A stretch of 64,000 bases of DNA from Limnohabitans sp. Rim11. GTDB taxonomy: Bacteria > Pseudomonadota > Gammaproteobacteria > Burkholderiales > Burkholderiaceae_C. Both the position numbers and the translations under genes were made by a program. The notes under the pieces are model-generated. The model ran no database searches and was not told the origin of the DNA. It worked only from the letters and a program-made list of their open reading frames with translations. Positions 36,439-46,458 of this stretch are shown here, one piece after another (the first letter of the stretch is position 1; each line of letters starts with the position of its first letter). The stretch lies in NCBI RefSeq assembly GCF_001269365.1, contig NZ_CXOM01000003.1:124001-188000 (forward strand), given 5' to 3'.

Positions 36439-37938
36439 ATGAAGCCTATCTGGATCGTAGACGATGACCAATCTATCCGATTCGTCTTAGAGAAAGCGCT
36501 TCTGCGTGAAGGCTTGAGCACTCGAAGCTTTACCAATCCTCGCGAAGTTTTGGCAGCCTTGAATTCTGAAGAAGGCCGAGAGGGCCCTCAAGTCTTGGTC
36601 AGTGACATTCGCATGCCCGGTGGTTCTGGCTTGGATCTGTTGACCGAGGTCAAGCAAAAACTGCCAGGGCTTCCCGTCATCATCATGACGGCCTTCTCCG
36701 ATTTGGACAGTGCTGTTTCTGCCTTCCAAAATGGTGCTTTCGAATACCTGCCCAAACCTTTCGATTTACCCAAAGCCATCGAACTCATTCGCCGTGCCTT
36801 GGAAGAAAGTCAGCGCGAAGAAGTGGCTGAAGAGTTGATGGCCAGCACCCCAGAAATGCTGGGGCAAGCACCCGCCATGCAGGACGTGTTCAGAGCCATT
36901 GGCCGTTTGTCGCAGAGCAATGTCACGGTCATGATCACAGGCGAATCTGGTTCTGGCAAAGAGTTGGTAGCCAGAGCGTTGCACAAACATTCCCCGCGTG
37001 CCAATGGACCCTTTGTGGCCATCAATACCGCGGCCATTCCCAAAGACTTGTTAGAGAGCGAACTTTTTGGACACGAACGGGGTGCATTTACTGGCGCCCA
37101 AACTTCAAGACGCGGTCGCTTTGAACAGGCTGACGGCGGCACTTTGTTTTTGGATGAAATTGGCGACATGCCTTTTGACCTTCAAACACGTCTGCTGCGC
37201 GTGTTGTCGGATGGCCATTTTTACAGGGTGGGCGGGCACACAGCGGTTAAAGCCAATGTTCGCGTCATTGCTGCCACACACCAGGATCTAGAACAGCGCG
37301 TCAAAGAAGGCGTGTTCCGTGAAGATTTGTTTCACCGTCTGAACGTCATTCGTTTGCGCTTGCCTGCCCTGCGCGAGAGAAGAGAAGACGTGCATGTGTT
37401 GACCAAACATTTCTTGGTGCAAAGTGCGCAGCAGTTGGGTGTGGAAGCCAAGCGAATCTCTGATCAGGCCCTCGATATCCTGAGCCACTTTAACTTTCCA
37501 GGCAATGTCCGTCAGCTTGAAAACATTTGCCATTGGTTAACGGTCATGGCGCCAGCGCAAATGATCGAAGCCAAAGACTTGCCGCCAGAAGTTTTGTCGC
37601 CTGTTGCTGAGTCATCTGTTGCTGAAAATCTAACAGGCACCGAGCCTGCTCACTTCAAAGAGCCAACCCAAACTACTGCCTCGTCCAATGCCCCCGCCAG
37701 CCTGATCAATTTGGGCGCACACGCGGGTTGGGAAAGTGCCCTAGAAGTGGAGGCCTTGCAATTGCTAGGAACAGACCGACAGGATGTATGGGATGTCTTG
37801 ACCCGTCGCTTTGAGTCTTTGCTCATTCAGGCAGCTTTGGCCACTACCCGTGGCCGAAGAATTGAGGCCGCTGTCAAATTAGGCATTGGCCGCAACACCA
37901 TCACTCGAAAAATTCAAGAATTGCACATTGAGGGTTAA
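36439..37938 (+). CDS. glnG: Nitrogen regulation response regulator NtrC (NRI)
   Basis: A 499-residue sigma-54 activator. Receiver domain: Asp56 in LVSDIRMPGGSG with the acidic pair in IVDDDQ at the start. AAA+ domain: Walker A GESGSGKE near residue 175, the sigma-54-contact loop GAFTGA from residue 215, Walker B GGTLFLDEIGD and the arginine-finger region. C-terminal helix-turn-helix: AAVKLGIGRNTITRKIQEL. A flexible linker of about 70 residues precedes the DNA-binding domain. It should act at the sites upstream of glnA and at distant nitrogen genes. Confidence 0.97.
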   Translation: MKPIWIVDDDQSIRFVLEKALLREGLSTRSFTNPREVLAALNSEEGREGPQVLVSDIRMPGGSGLDLLTEVKQKLPGLPVIIMTAFSDLDSAVSAFQNGAFEYLPKPFDLPKAIELIRRALEESQREEVAEELMASTPEMLGQAPAMQDVFRAIGRLSQSNVTVMITGESGSGKELVARALHKHSPRANGPFVAINTAAIPKDLLESELFGHERGAFTGAQTSRRGRFEQADGGTLFLDEIGDMPFDLQTRLLRVLSDGHFYRVGGHTAVKANVRVIAATHQDLEQRVKEGVFREDLFHRLNVIRLRLPALRERREDVHVLTKHFLVQSAQQLGVEAKRISDQALDILSHFNFPGNVRQLENICHWLTVMAPAQMIEAKDLPPEVLSPVAESSVAENLTGTEPAHFKEPTQTTASSNAPASLINLGAHAGWESALEVEALQLLGTDRQDVWDVLTRRFESLLIQAALATTRGRRIEAAVKLGIGRNTITRKIQELHIEG

Positions 37939-37985
37939 CATAGACTCTGTCTTGTGTCTCAATACAATTTATAGAATCGGACTTG

Positions 37986-38369
37986 ATGATGGATTTACCA
38001 ATTGCTTCTCTCTTGTTTGCTGGCGCAATGCCTTGGATTTGTGCCGGCATTGCCAAAGGCGGCCAGAAAAATTACGACAACCACAATCCAAGGGAATGGC
38101 TGGCTAAACAAACAGGCTATCGCGCTAGGGCCAACGCAGCGCAAGCCAATTGCTTTGAAGCTTTCCCCATGTATGCGGTGGGTGTTTTGTTGGCCATGTT
38201 GTCAGACATAGAAGCTGACCAGCTTGAAATGTGGGCTGGTTTATTCATTGCAGCCAGAGTGGCCTACGTAGCTTGCTATGTGATGGACAAAGACAAGCTG
38301 CGATCCTTGGCTTGGCTGGTGGGCGTTGTCAGCACAGTTGCTTTGTACGTCCTCAGCGCAAGCCAATAA
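37986..38369 (+). CDS. MAPEG family membrane protein
   Basis: A 127-residue integral membrane protein with four hydrophobic helices (near 4-24, 55-75, 82-98, 104-122). The NPREWLAKQTGYRARANAAQANCFEAFPMYAVGVL region (given in parts: NPREWL, GYRARANAAQANCFE) contains the RxxxAxxNxxE-like pattern of the MAPEG family, membrane-associated proteins in eicosanoid and glutathione metabolism. Bacterial members have no clear role. It begins 47 bases after ntrC on the same strand but may have its own promoter. The start could be 37986 or 37989. Confidence 0.8.
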   Translation: MMDLPIASLLFAGAMPWICAGIAKGGQKNYDNHNPREWLAKQTGYRARANAAQANCFEAFPMYAVGVLLAMLSDIEADQLEMWAGLFIAARVAYVACYVMDKDKLRSLAWLVGVVSTVALYVLSASQ

Positions 38370-38370
38370 A

Positions 38371-40206
38371 TCACTTGCTCCAAGTGTCTTTCAAGCCCGT
38401 GCTTCGGTTGAACACGGGCTTGGTGCCAGTGTGGTCGATGCGGTCGGCCACAAAGTAGCCATGGCGCTCAAATTGAAACTTGTCATCGGGCTTGCTGTTG
38501 GCCAATGAGGGCTCAACATAAGCTTCGATCACTTTGAGGCTGCTAGGGTTTAGGCTGGCCAAAAAGTCTTTACCGCCTGCGTCTGGGTTGGCCTCAGAAA
38601 ACAAGCGATCGTACAAACGCACTTCGGCTTTGATGGCGTCAGCTTGCGAGACCCAAGTGATCACGCCTTTCACCTTGACGCTGTCAGAGCCAGGTGTGCC
38701 GCTTTTGGTATCTGGAATGAGCTGCGCCAATACCTCGGTTATCTGACCATTGGCATCTTTGTTGGCACCCGTGCATTCAATCACGTGTCCGTATTTCAAG
38801 CGAACCTTGTTGCCAGGGAATAAGCGGAAGAAGCCTTTGCTGGGTACTTCTTCGTAATCGGTGCGTTCAATCCAAAGCTGTTTGCCAAATTTGAAATGGC
38901 GTTGGCCCCATTCGGCATGGTGCGGATGAACCGGTGCATGGCAGTTGTCCAATGCGCCTTCTCCCATGAGTTCGTCCCAGTTGGTGATGGTGAGTTGGAT
39001 GGGGTCCAGCACAGCCATGGCACGCGCTGCTTTGGGGTCGAGATCGTCGCGCAAGCAACCCTCTAGGGTGCTGTAGTCAATCCAAGAATCGCTTTTGGTC
39101 ACGCCAATGCGCTCTGCAAATAATTGCAAGCTTTCGGGTGTGTAGCCACGCCTGCGCAAACCCACGATGGTGGGCATGCGGGGATCGTCCCAGCCATTGA
39201 CCTTGCCTTCATTGACCAGCTGTGCCAACTTGCGTTTGCTGGTAATGACATAGGTGAGGTTGAGCCTGGCAAATTCATATTGCTTGGGGCTAGGCGCTGC
39301 CAGCAGGGCGCTGAGTTGTGTGCCATCTGCCAAGGTGTGTGATTCACTCAAGCGCGCCATCAACCAATCGTAAAACGGACGCTGGTCTTCAAATTCCAAG
39401 GTGCAAATACTGTGCGTAATTTGCTCGAGCGCGTCTTCGATGGGGTGTGCAAAGGTGTACATCGGATAGATGCACCAAGTGTCGCCCGTGTTGTGATGCG
39501 TCGCGCGGCGAATGCGGTAGATGGCCGGATCGCGCATGTTGATGTTGGGCGAGGCCATGTCAATTTTGGCGCGAAGCACGGCAGCGCCGTCTGCCAATTG
39601 GCCATCGCGCATTTCCCGAAAACGGCTTAAGTTTTCTGCGGGAGTTCGGGCTCTGAAGGGGCTGTCTTTGCCTGGGGTGTTGAAGTCGCCGCGGTTGAGG
39701 CGCATGTCTTCGGGACTCTGCTCGTCAACATAAGCCAGGCCGGCTTGAATCAAGTGCTCAGCAGCACGGTACATGAAATCAAAATAGTCGCTGGCCTGGT
39801 AAAGGTGCGATGTGCCGTTGGCATCCCAATTGAAGCCAAGCCACTGAACGGCATCCAAAATGGAATTGACGTATTCGGTGTCTTCTTTTTCAGGATTGGT
39901 ATCGTCAAAGCGCATGTGGCAGACACCGCCATAATCGCGGGCCAGACCAAAATTGAGGCAAATGCTCTTGGCATGTCCTACATGCAAGTAGCCATTGGGT
40001 TCGGGCGGAAAGCGGGTGCGAATTTTGGCGGGATCGGGGTTGCCGCTGGCATGGTGCGCTGCATCGCCTGGTGAGCCAGCCCATTGGCGTTGAGCGTAGG
40101 TGCCGTGGGCCAAATCAGATTCAATGATTTGGCGCAAAAAATTACTGACCTTGGGTGCATCCTCAGGGGTGCCCGATGAATTGGCTTTGACGTTGGCTGT
40201 GCTCAT
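38371..40206 (-). CDS. glnS: Glutaminyl-tRNA synthetase
   Basis: A 611-residue class I aminoacyl-tRNA synthetase charging tRNA-Gln directly. The HIGH-type motif is FPPEPNGYLHVGHAKS, and the KMSKS-type loop is VITSKRKLAQLVN; the anticodon-binding beta-barrels make up the C-terminal third. About 30 extra residues precede LRQIIESDLAHGTY. The gene diverges from uppP across 56 bases. Presence of GlnRS agrees with a beta/gamma-proteobacterial origin. Its position two genes after glnA and ntrBC may be coincidence, although both use glutamine. Confidence 0.97.
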   Translation of the reverse strand: MSTANVKANSSGTPEDAPKVSNFLRQIIESDLAHGTYAQRQWAGSPGDAAHHASGNPDPAKIRTRFPPEPNGYLHVGHAKSICLNFGLARDYGGVCHMRFDDTNPEKEDTEYVNSILDAVQWLGFNWDANGTSHLYQASDYFDFMYRAAEHLIQAGLAYVDEQSPEDMRLNRGDFNTPGKDSPFRARTPAENLSRFREMRDGQLADGAAVLRAKIDMASPNINMRDPAIYRIRRATHHNTGDTWCIYPMYTFAHPIEDALEQITHSICTLEFEDQRPFYDWLMARLSESHTLADGTQLSALLAAPSPKQYEFARLNLTYVITSKRKLAQLVNEGKVNGWDDPRMPTIVGLRRRGYTPESLQLFAERIGVTKSDSWIDYSTLEGCLRDDLDPKAARAMAVLDPIQLTITNWDELMGEGALDNCHAPVHPHHAEWGQRHFKFGKQLWIERTDYEEVPSKGFFRLFPGNKVRLKYGHVIECTGANKDANGQITEVLAQLIPDTKSGTPGSDSVKVKGVITWVSQADAIKAEVRLYDRLFSEANPDAGGKDFLASLNPSSLKVIEAYVEPSLANSKPDDKFQFERHGYFVADRIDHTGTKPVFNRSTGLKDTWSK

Positions 40207-40262
40207 GACATGATTTTAGGCCCTTTCAAGAGCGATAATTGGCAGATCTTCAAGGAGTCTCG

Positions 40263-41087
40263 GTGGATTTAATGTTGTTGGCCAAAGCCGCTGTGATGGG
40301 TGTGGTTGAGGGCCTGACCGAATTTTTACCCATCTCATCAACGGGCCATCTCATTTTGGCCGGTGCGCTTTTGGGCTTTGACGACGACAAAGCCAAGGTC
40401 TTTGACATCGCCATCCAAACTGGCGCGATCTTTGCCGTCATTTTGGTCTACTGGCAAAAAATTTCAGACACCGTCAAAGCCTTGCCTTATCAAGCAGAGG
40501 CGCAGCGTTTTGTTCTCAATGTCTTCATTGGGTTTTTGCCTGCAGTGGTCCTGGGTTTGTTGTTTGGCAAGCTCATCAAAGAGCACCTGTTCACGCCATG
40601 GGTGGTGGCCACCACATTCATTGTGGGCGGGTTCATTATTTTGTGGGCCGAAAGACGGCCCCCTTCTAGCGTTCGAATTCGGGCCGTTGAAGACATGCGC
40701 GGTCGCGATGCCCTCATGGTGGGTTTGGTCCAGTGCTTTGCCATGGTGCCCGGTACCAGCCGAAGCGGTGCCACCATCATTGGCGGTATGTTGCTGGGCT
40801 TGTCGCGCAAGGCTGCCACAGACTTTTCTTTTTTCTTGGCCATACCGACGCTCATTGGGGCAGGGGTTTACAGCCTCTACAAAGAGAGAGCGCTATTGTC
40901 GGTGGAAGACATTCCCATGTTTGCCACGGGCTTGGTGGTCTCATTTATCAGCGCCTGGATTTGCGTTCGCTGGTTGCTGAAGTACATCGCCAGCCACAGC
41001 TTTGAAGTTTTTGCGTGGTATCGAATTGTGTTTGGCTTGGTGGTTTTGGCAACAGCCTGGACTGGCGTGGTCAACTGGTCCGCATAA
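40263..41087 (+). CDS. uppP: Undecaprenyl-diphosphatase UppP/BacA
   Basis: A 274-residue inner-membrane phosphatase that recycles undecaprenyl pyrophosphate for peptidoglycan synthesis and confers bacitracin tolerance. The start is the GTG at 40263: an AAGGAG Shine-Dalgarno at 40252-40257 lies 5 bases before it, while the ATG at 40272 is too far away. The catalytic motif EGLTE (Glu16, Glu20) precedes [10 protein letters not shown], and the second motif is [11 protein letters not shown] near residue 165. Seven or eight hydrophobic helices are visible. It reads rightward from the short gap shared with glnS. Confidence 0.95.
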   Translation: MDLMLLAKAAVMGVVEGLTEFLPISSTGHLILAGALLGFDDDKAKVFDIAIQTGAIFAVILVYWQKISDTVKALPYQAEAQRFVLNVFIGFLPAVVLGLLFGKLIKEHLFTPWVVATTFIVGGFIILWAERRPPSSVRIRAVEDMRGRDALMVGLVQCFAMVPGTSRSGATIIGGMLLGLSRKAATDFSFFLAIPTLIGAGVYSLYKERALLSVEDIPMFATGLVVSFISAWICVRWLLKYIASHSFEVFAWYRIVFGLVVLATAWTGVVNWSA

Positions 41088-41094
41088 GCCGCCC

Positions 41095-41907
41095 TTAAAC
41101 GGGCATCGCACCCAAATTACGCAGCGCCGCTTCTACAGCGGCCGCTGTGGTCTGAGGCTTTTCCATGGGGAACAAATGCGAGCCATCTAGCCATGTCACG
41201 CGGCCCTTTGACACTTTGTCGGTTAAGTCCGAGCCAACCAAACGCATTTCTCTAGAGCGTGTGCCGCCTACAAAAGCCACACTGCATTTCAAAGGATGAC
41301 GCTTCAGGAGTGATGGCAAATTGTGCGGCAAAGTGTTGTAGATGGCCGTCTCGATGGCTCTGTTAAAACTCAAGATGCGTTGCCCATTTTCTTCTACCGT
41401 CCCATGCTCGGCATAGTCTCTAAGGGCATCGGGATGCCAATGTGAGAAAGCACGCTTGTGCTGAAAATGGGCGATGACGGCGTCCACATCGGGCCAATGT
41501 TGTCTGCGTGATTGGCTAATTCGACCCGGGCTCATCGACCCAATCCAATTGGTTTTCTTGGCCAATTGCAGGGCACTGGCCTTCCAGCCACCTACCACAG
41601 GTGAATCGAGCAACACCACGCCAGCACTTAATTTGGGGTGCTTAGATGCACACATCAAACTCAACAAGCCGCCCAGCGAGTGCCCCACCAAGTAAGGCGT
41701 CTCACCTGTTTCATTCATGCTTTGTTGGGCAAAGTCTGCCAACTCCTGCACCAAATGGGGCCAGTTGCTGGTGACTGGAAATTGGGCTTGATGGCCCAAT
41801 TTCTCGATGGACTTGACCTTGAAGCCGCGCCGTACCAAATCATTGGTGAAACTGCGATAGGTGCTGGCAGGAAATCCGTTGCCATGGGAGAAGATGACGC
41901 TGGCCAT
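41095..41907 (-). CDS. Alpha/beta-fold hydrolase next to the Anbu gene
   Basis: A 270-residue hydrolase. It starts MASVIFSHGNGFPASTYR, and the nucleophile elbow is GHSLGG (around residue 96). The base is probably the histidine of GSHLFPMEKP near 246; the acid is not obvious because the usual strand-end position reads AFVGGTRSREMR. The ATG overlaps the stop codon of the preceding Anbu gene by one base, so the two are coupled. It is the last gene of the suhB-mutS-Anbu-hydrolase run. The substrate is unknown, and the family is often mis-annotated as a haloalkane dehalogenase-type enzyme. Confidence 0.8.
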   Translation of the reverse strand: MASVIFSHGNGFPASTYRSFTNDLVRRGFKVKSIEKLGHQAQFPVTSNWPHLVQELADFAQQSMNETGETPYLVGHSLGGLLSLMCASKHPKLSAGVVLLDSPVVGGWKASALQLAKKTNWIGSMSPGRISQSRRQHWPDVDAVIAHFQHKRAFSHWHPDALRDYAEHGTVEENGQRILSFNRAIETAIYNTLPHNLPSLLKRHPLKCSVAFVGGTRSREMRLVGSDLTDKVSKGRVTWLDGSHLFPMEKPQTTAAAVEAALRNLGAMPV

Positions 41908-42731
41908 CAGATCAGTTTTTCTTCAGGCGTCGAAATTTTCTTGAGGGGCGAATGTTTACCAATCTTTTTCAATGGAATGTCGGTGGCATCGCCGTTCCAA
42001 ACGGGATCTTCCAGACTGTCAAACATCTCCCGGAGTTTTTTACCCCAGTTGTCGCGCAGCATGTTGAAGTAGGGGTTTTGTTCGTCAATGCAAACAATGC
42101 GATCGCTCTCCAACTTGTCGGCTTCATAAACCACCATGTCTAAAGGCAGCCCGACAGAGAGGTTGGACTTGAGTGTGGAGTCCATGGACACCAAGGCACA
42201 TTTGGCGGCTTCATCCAGTGGCGTCAGGGGTGTAATGACGCGATCTAAAACAGGCTTGCCGTACTTGGATTCACCAATTTGGAAGTAGGGCGTTTCTGCG
42301 GTGGCTTCAATGAAATTGCCTGGCGAGTAAATTTGGTAAAGACGCATGCCTTCGCCCGCAATTTGGCCCCCAAAAATCATGGACACATTGAAGTCAACGC
42401 CACCGGCTTTGAGGGCGGCCGCATCTCGCTCATGCACATGTCGAACGGCCGCGCCCAAAACACGGGCAGCATCAAACATGCTTTTGGCATTCCAGATGGT
42501 GATCGGTTCGGCATCAGGGTGATCGATGATTTTTTCAACTTGGAGCATTTCGCGCACAGACTGCGAAATACTGAGATTGCCGGCAGAAAGCAAGACCATG
42601 AAACGGTCGCCTTTCTTTTCATAAATGATCATCTTGCGGTAAGTGCTGATCATGTCTAGCCCGGCATTGGTGCGAGAGTCGGATAAGAAAACCAAACCGG
42701 CTCGTGTTTTGATGGCAACGCAATAAGTCAT
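41907..42731 (-). CDS. Anbu-type proteasome-like peptidase (bacterial proteasome homologue)
   Basis: A 274-residue Ntn-hydrolase of the ancestral beta-subunit (Anbu/BPH) group. After the initiator Met, the residue is Thr2 (MTYCVAIKTRAGLVFLSDSRTNAG), the presumed N-terminal nucleophile, and the LSDSRTNAG and LVSMDSTLKSNLSVGLPLD segments match the proteasome fold. Related Anbu genes usually sit with transglutaminase-like, alpha-E and ATP-grasp genes; none are here. Instead it follows mutS by 21 bases and overlaps the hydrolase gene. Its role, proteolytic or amidase-like, is unproven. Confidence 0.85.
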   Translation of the reverse strand: MTYCVAIKTRAGLVFLSDSRTNAGLDMISTYRKMIIYEKKGDRFMVLLSAGNLSISQSVREMLQVEKIIDHPDAEPITIWNAKSMFDAARVLGAAVRHVHERDAAALKAGGVDFNVSMIFGGQIAGEGMRLYQIYSPGNFIEATAETPYFQIGESKYGKPVLDRVITPLTPLDEAAKCALVSMDSTLKSNLSVGLPLDMVVYEADKLESDRIVCIDEQNPYFNMLRDNWGKKLREMFDSLEDPVWNGDATDIPLKKIGKHSPLKKISTPEEKLI

Positions 42732-42752
42732 CAGATTTCCTAGGTCAAGGAT

Positions 42753-45413
42753 TTAATTTTCAGATCGCTTCATGACGCGCTTAAGACTGTACAAAGCCTC
42801 TAAAGCTTCGCGGGGGCTGAGCGCGTCTGGGTCAATTTGGTTTAAAGCAGATTCGAGTGGCGAGGGGCCGGTGTGTTCTGTTTCTGGGGGTGGTGCAAAC
42901 AAATCCACTTGAACGCGGTTTTCGTTGGCGTCTGCTTCAAGCGCGCTGAGTGTGTGTCTTGCATGATTCAGTACGCCAGTCGGCATGCCCGCCAACCTAG
43001 CAACTTGAACGCCATAACTTTTGCTGGCAGGGCCAGCTTGAAGCTCGTGCAGGAACACAATGTCGTTGCCCGATTCTGTCGCGCCTACGTGCATGTTCAG
43101 TGCGGCGTGGTGGGTCGCAGGAAACTCGGTCAACTCGAAGTAGTGCGTGGCAAACAGCGCGAAGGCTTGTGTTTTGTCGTGCAGGTGCGTGGCAATGCCA
43201 CTGGCCAAGGCCAAGCCATCAAAGGTGGAAGTGCCACGGCCAATTTCGTCCATCAGCACCAAGGACAAAGGTGTGGCACTGTGCAAAATTTGAGCGGCTT
43301 CAGTCATCTCCAACATGAAAGTTGATTGGGCATTGGCCAAGTCATCGGCCGCGCCGATGCGGGTGTGGATGGCATCTATGGGCCCCAGCCTGCAACTGCT
43401 GGCGGGCACATGACTGCCAATGCTGGCTAAAAGCACAATCAATGCCACCTGGCGCATGTACGTCGACTTACCGCCCATATTGGGGCCGGTGATGATTTGC
43501 AAACGCTGCTTGCTGTGCATCAGACAATCGTTGGCAATGAAGCTGCCGCCTGAGGTTTCGGCCAAGCGAGCTTCCACCACGGGGTGACGGCCTTGCCTGA
43601 TTTCTATGCAGGGTTCTTTGGCAAATTGTGGGGCGCACCAATTGAGCGTGTTGGCTCGCTCGGTGAGGGTGCACAGCGCGTCAAGCTGCGCCATGGCTTG
43701 CGCCAATTTGGTGAGCGCTTGAATGTGGATTTGCAATTGGTCGAGCAAAAGCTCGTACAAATATTTTTCGCGGGCCAGTGCGCGTTCTTGCGCAGACAAG
43801 GCTTTGTCTTCAAAGGCTTTGAGCTCGGGCGTGATGAAGCGCTCGGCATTTTTCAAGGTTTGACGGCGACGGTAGTCGTCGGGCACTTTGTCAATTTGGC
43901 CTTGGGTTACCTCAATGTAGAAACCGTGGACCTTGTTGAATTGCACCCGCAAATTGGCAATGCCCGTGCGCGCTTTTTCGCGGGTTTCCAATTCCAACAG
44001 GAAGTCATCGCAATTGGTTTGAATGGCGCGAAGTTCATCTAACTCTGCATCTAAGCCATGGGCCATGACGCCGCCATCGCGTATCAAATTGGCCGGCTCT
44101 TCCAAGAGCGCTTGTTGCAATATTTCTGTGAGACCAGCTGGCGGTTGCAAATCGAAATGGATGTCATGCAACAACTTGGTGGGCGACAAGTGGCCCAGCG
44201 TTTGTTGCAAATGAAGCGCCAAGTTGGCCGAGCGGATGAGGGCGTTTTTAAGCGCGACCAATTCACGCGGACGAACTTGCCTGAGCGCAATGCGCGCTGT
44301 GATGCGCTCTACATCGCTGGCGCCTTTGAGTTGCTCTCTTAAGCGCGACCAAATTGCAATACCGCTTTGTGCCGAAGCACTGTTGTCATTCAACTGGTCA
44401 ATGGCGGCCAGTCTGTCAACGGCAATTTGACGATCTCGGGGTGGGTTCAGCAGCCACTGCTTGAGTTGACGGCTGCCCATGCCTGTCATGCAGGTATCGA
44501 GCAAAGAAAAAAGAGTCGGTGAATCTTCACCGCGCAATGTTTGCGTGAGTTCTAGATTACGGCGCGTGCTGGTAGGGAGGTCAATGAGATCATTGGCCTT
44601 TTGCACTTTGAGTTGCGACACGTGCGGCAGCGTTCTGCCTTGGGTGTGTTCTGCGTACGTGAGCAGTGCGCCCGCCGCTGCATGCGCTTGGGCAAGCTTG
44701 TCGGCATCCCATGCGGCCAAGCTGGCCACATTGAGTTGTTTGATGAGCTTGCCATGACCCAAGCCAGCGTCGTATTGAAAGTCGGGGCGCAAAGTGAGCG
44801 ACAGAGACAGGCCACGTTGACCCAAGCGCATCGATTGAAGTTGCTGTTCCCATTTGGGCGTGATGCTGGCGCTGACCAACAATTCGCTGGGTGCAATACG
44901 TTCCAACCAATCGGCCAATTCGTCGTGCGTGCATTCAGCCAAATGCAACACACCTTGGGTCACGCTGAGCCAAGCCAAGCCACACGCATTGCGCGGTGCA
45001 ATGTGCAGTGACAACAAAATGGCTTCGCTTTTGTCAGACAACAATTCGGTGTCGGTGAGCGTGCCGGGGGTGACGACCCTCACCACTTTGCGTTCGACGG
45101 GGCCCTTGCTGGTGGCGACATCGCCTACTTGTTCGCAGATGGCGACGGATTCGCCCAGCTTAATAAGCTTGGCCAAGTAGTTTTCGACAGAGTGAAACGG
45201 CACACCCGCCATGGCAATGGGTTTGCCGGCGGTTTGACCGCGATGCGTCAGGGTGATGTCCATGAGGCCGGCCGCACGCTCGGCGTCTTCAAAGAACATT
45301 TCGTAAAAGTCACCCATCCGGTAAAAAACCAGGGTGTCAGGAAACTCCGCCTTGATGCGCAGATACTGCTGCATCATGGGGGTGTGGGCACTCAGGTCGA
45401 GCGCGTCTGTCAT
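42753..45413 (-). CDS. mutS: DNA mismatch repair protein MutS
   Basis: An 886-residue mismatch-recognition ATPase. The mismatch-binding motif is Phe36-Tyr37-Glu38 in GDFYEMFF, the usual FxE pattern. Clamp and lever domains fill the middle, and the ATPase has Walker [14 protein letters not shown] and Walker [17 protein letters not shown]. The C-terminal helix-turn-helix ends with [16 protein letters not shown]. Length matches MutS1. It lies 3 bases after suhB and 21 bases before the Anbu gene, in a single operon. Confidence 0.97.
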   Translation of the reverse strand: MTDALDLSAHTPMMQQYLRIKAEFPDTLVFYRMGDFYEMFFEDAERAAGLMDITLTHRGQTAGKPIAMAGVPFHSVENYLAKLIKLGESVAICEQVGDVATSKGPVERKVVRVVTPGTLTDTELLSDKSEAILLSLHIAPRNACGLAWLSVTQGVLHLAECTHDELADWLERIAPSELLVSASITPKWEQQLQSMRLGQRGLSLSLTLRPDFQYDAGLGHGKLIKQLNVASLAAWDADKLAQAHAAAGALLTYAEHTQGRTLPHVSQLKVQKANDLIDLPTSTRRNLELTQTLRGEDSPTLFSLLDTCMTGMGSRQLKQWLLNPPRDRQIAVDRLAAIDQLNDNSASAQSGIAIWSRLREQLKGASDVERITARIALRQVRPRELVALKNALIRSANLALHLQQTLGHLSPTKLLHDIHFDLQPPAGLTEILQQALLEEPANLIRDGGVMAHGLDAELDELRAIQTNCDDFLLELETREKARTGIANLRVQFNKVHGFYIEVTQGQIDKVPDDYRRRQTLKNAERFITPELKAFEDKALSAQERALAREKYLYELLLDQLQIHIQALTKLAQAMAQLDALCTLTERANTLNWCAPQFAKEPCIEIRQGRHPVVEARLAETSGGSFIANDCLMHSKQRLQIITGPNMGGKSTYMRQVALIVLLASIGSHVPASSCRLGPIDAIHTRIGAADDLANAQSTFMLEMTEAAQILHSATPLSLVLMDEIGRGTSTFDGLALASGIATHLHDKTQAFALFATHYFELTEFPATHHAALNMHVGATESGNDIVFLHELQAGPASKSYGVQVARLAGMPTGVLNHARHTLSALEADANENRVQVDLFAPPPETEHTGPSPLESALNQIDPDALSPREALEALYSLKRVMKRSEN

Positions 45414-45416
45414 GGC

Positions 45417-46316
45417 TTAAAAAGGGCTGTCCGTTGAGTCTGAGTCGGCTTGTTTGGCCTCTGCATCTTTGGCATCGGCAGCGCGCACAGACGCCTTCTC
45501 GCCAGCACTGGCAAACTTGCTGTACTTGCTCAGAATAGGCACCAGCTGTCCGTAAATTTTGGGTGTGCCAGCCAAGCATTCCTTTTGATCCAAGAAATCG
45601 GCTTCACCTGTGAAGTTGCCCACCAAGCCGCCAGCTTCGGTCACCAACAAGGAGCCCGCTGCCACATCCCAAATCTGCAGGCCGGTTTCAAAGAAAGCAT
45701 CTGTAAAGCCAGCGGCCACATAGGCCAAGTCCAAAGCGGCAGCGCCTGGACGGCGCAGACCCGCTGTGCGTTGCATCACGTCGCCCATCATGCGCAGGTA
45801 CTGGTTGAAGTTGTCACCGGGGCGGAAAGGGAAGCCTGTGGAAATCAGACATTCGTGCATTTGCGTGCGCTTGCTGGTGCGCAGACGTCGGTCGTTCATG
45901 TACGCGCCGCGGCCTTTGGTGGCTGTGAACAAATCGTTGCGTGAGGGGTCATACACCACAGCTTGTTCGACTTTGCCATTGACGGCCAGCGCAATGCTGA
46001 CGCAATAAACAGGGAAGCCATGGATGAAGTTGGTGGTGCCATCGAGAGGGTCGATGATCCAAACGTGGTCGGCGTCGGGGTTGCCGTGTGTTTTGCCAGA
46101 CTCTTCGGCCAAGATGCCGTGATGCGGGTAGGCCGTCAGCAAGGTTTCGATGATGGCGTTTTCGCTGGCCAAGTCGACTTCGGTCACGAAATCGTTCACT
46201 TGTTTTTGCGAAATTCGAACTGCCTCCACGTCCAGGGCGGCACGGTTGATGATGGCGCCTGCGGCGCGTGCAGCCTTGACGGCTACGTTGAGCATGGGGT
46301 GGAGATTGGTCGACAT
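45417..46316 (-). CDS. suhB: Inositol-1-monophosphatase SuhB-type
   Basis: A 299-residue lithium-sensitive phosphatase family member. Metal-binding motifs are EESGKT (after HGIL), [12 protein letters not shown] and WDVAAG. In enterobacteria SuhB also joins the rRNA antitermination complex. The C-terminal extension of about 30 residues is rich in Ala, Asp and Ser and ends in DSDSTDSPF. It is the first gene of the operon with mutS, and diverges from trmJ across about 140 bases, an arrangement common in this group. Confidence 0.92.
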   Translation of the reverse strand: MSTNLHPMLNVAVKAARAAGAIINRAALDVEAVRISQKQVNDFVTEVDLASENAIIETLLTAYPHHGILAEESGKTHGNPDADHVWIIDPLDGTTNFIHGFPVYCVSIALAVNGKVEQAVVYDPSRNDLFTATKGRGAYMNDRRLRTSKRTQMHECLISTGFPFRPGDNFNQYLRMMGDVMQRTAGLRRPGAAALDLAYVAAGFTDAFFETGLQIWDVAAGSLLVTEAGGLVGNFTGEADFLDQKECLAGTPKIYGQLVPILSKYSKFASAGEKASVRAADAKDAEAKQADSDSTDSPF

Positions 46317-46458
46317 GAATTTTTAAGAGCAAAAACGGAGGTCCACAGTGCGATGACCGAGGCGAATGACGCATTTTCCCATGAAATTACAGGGCTACGA
46401 ACCAGTTCCTCAGGTTTTTGGCCATTTTGAGGCGACAGGGTCTGGGACAATGTCGCCT

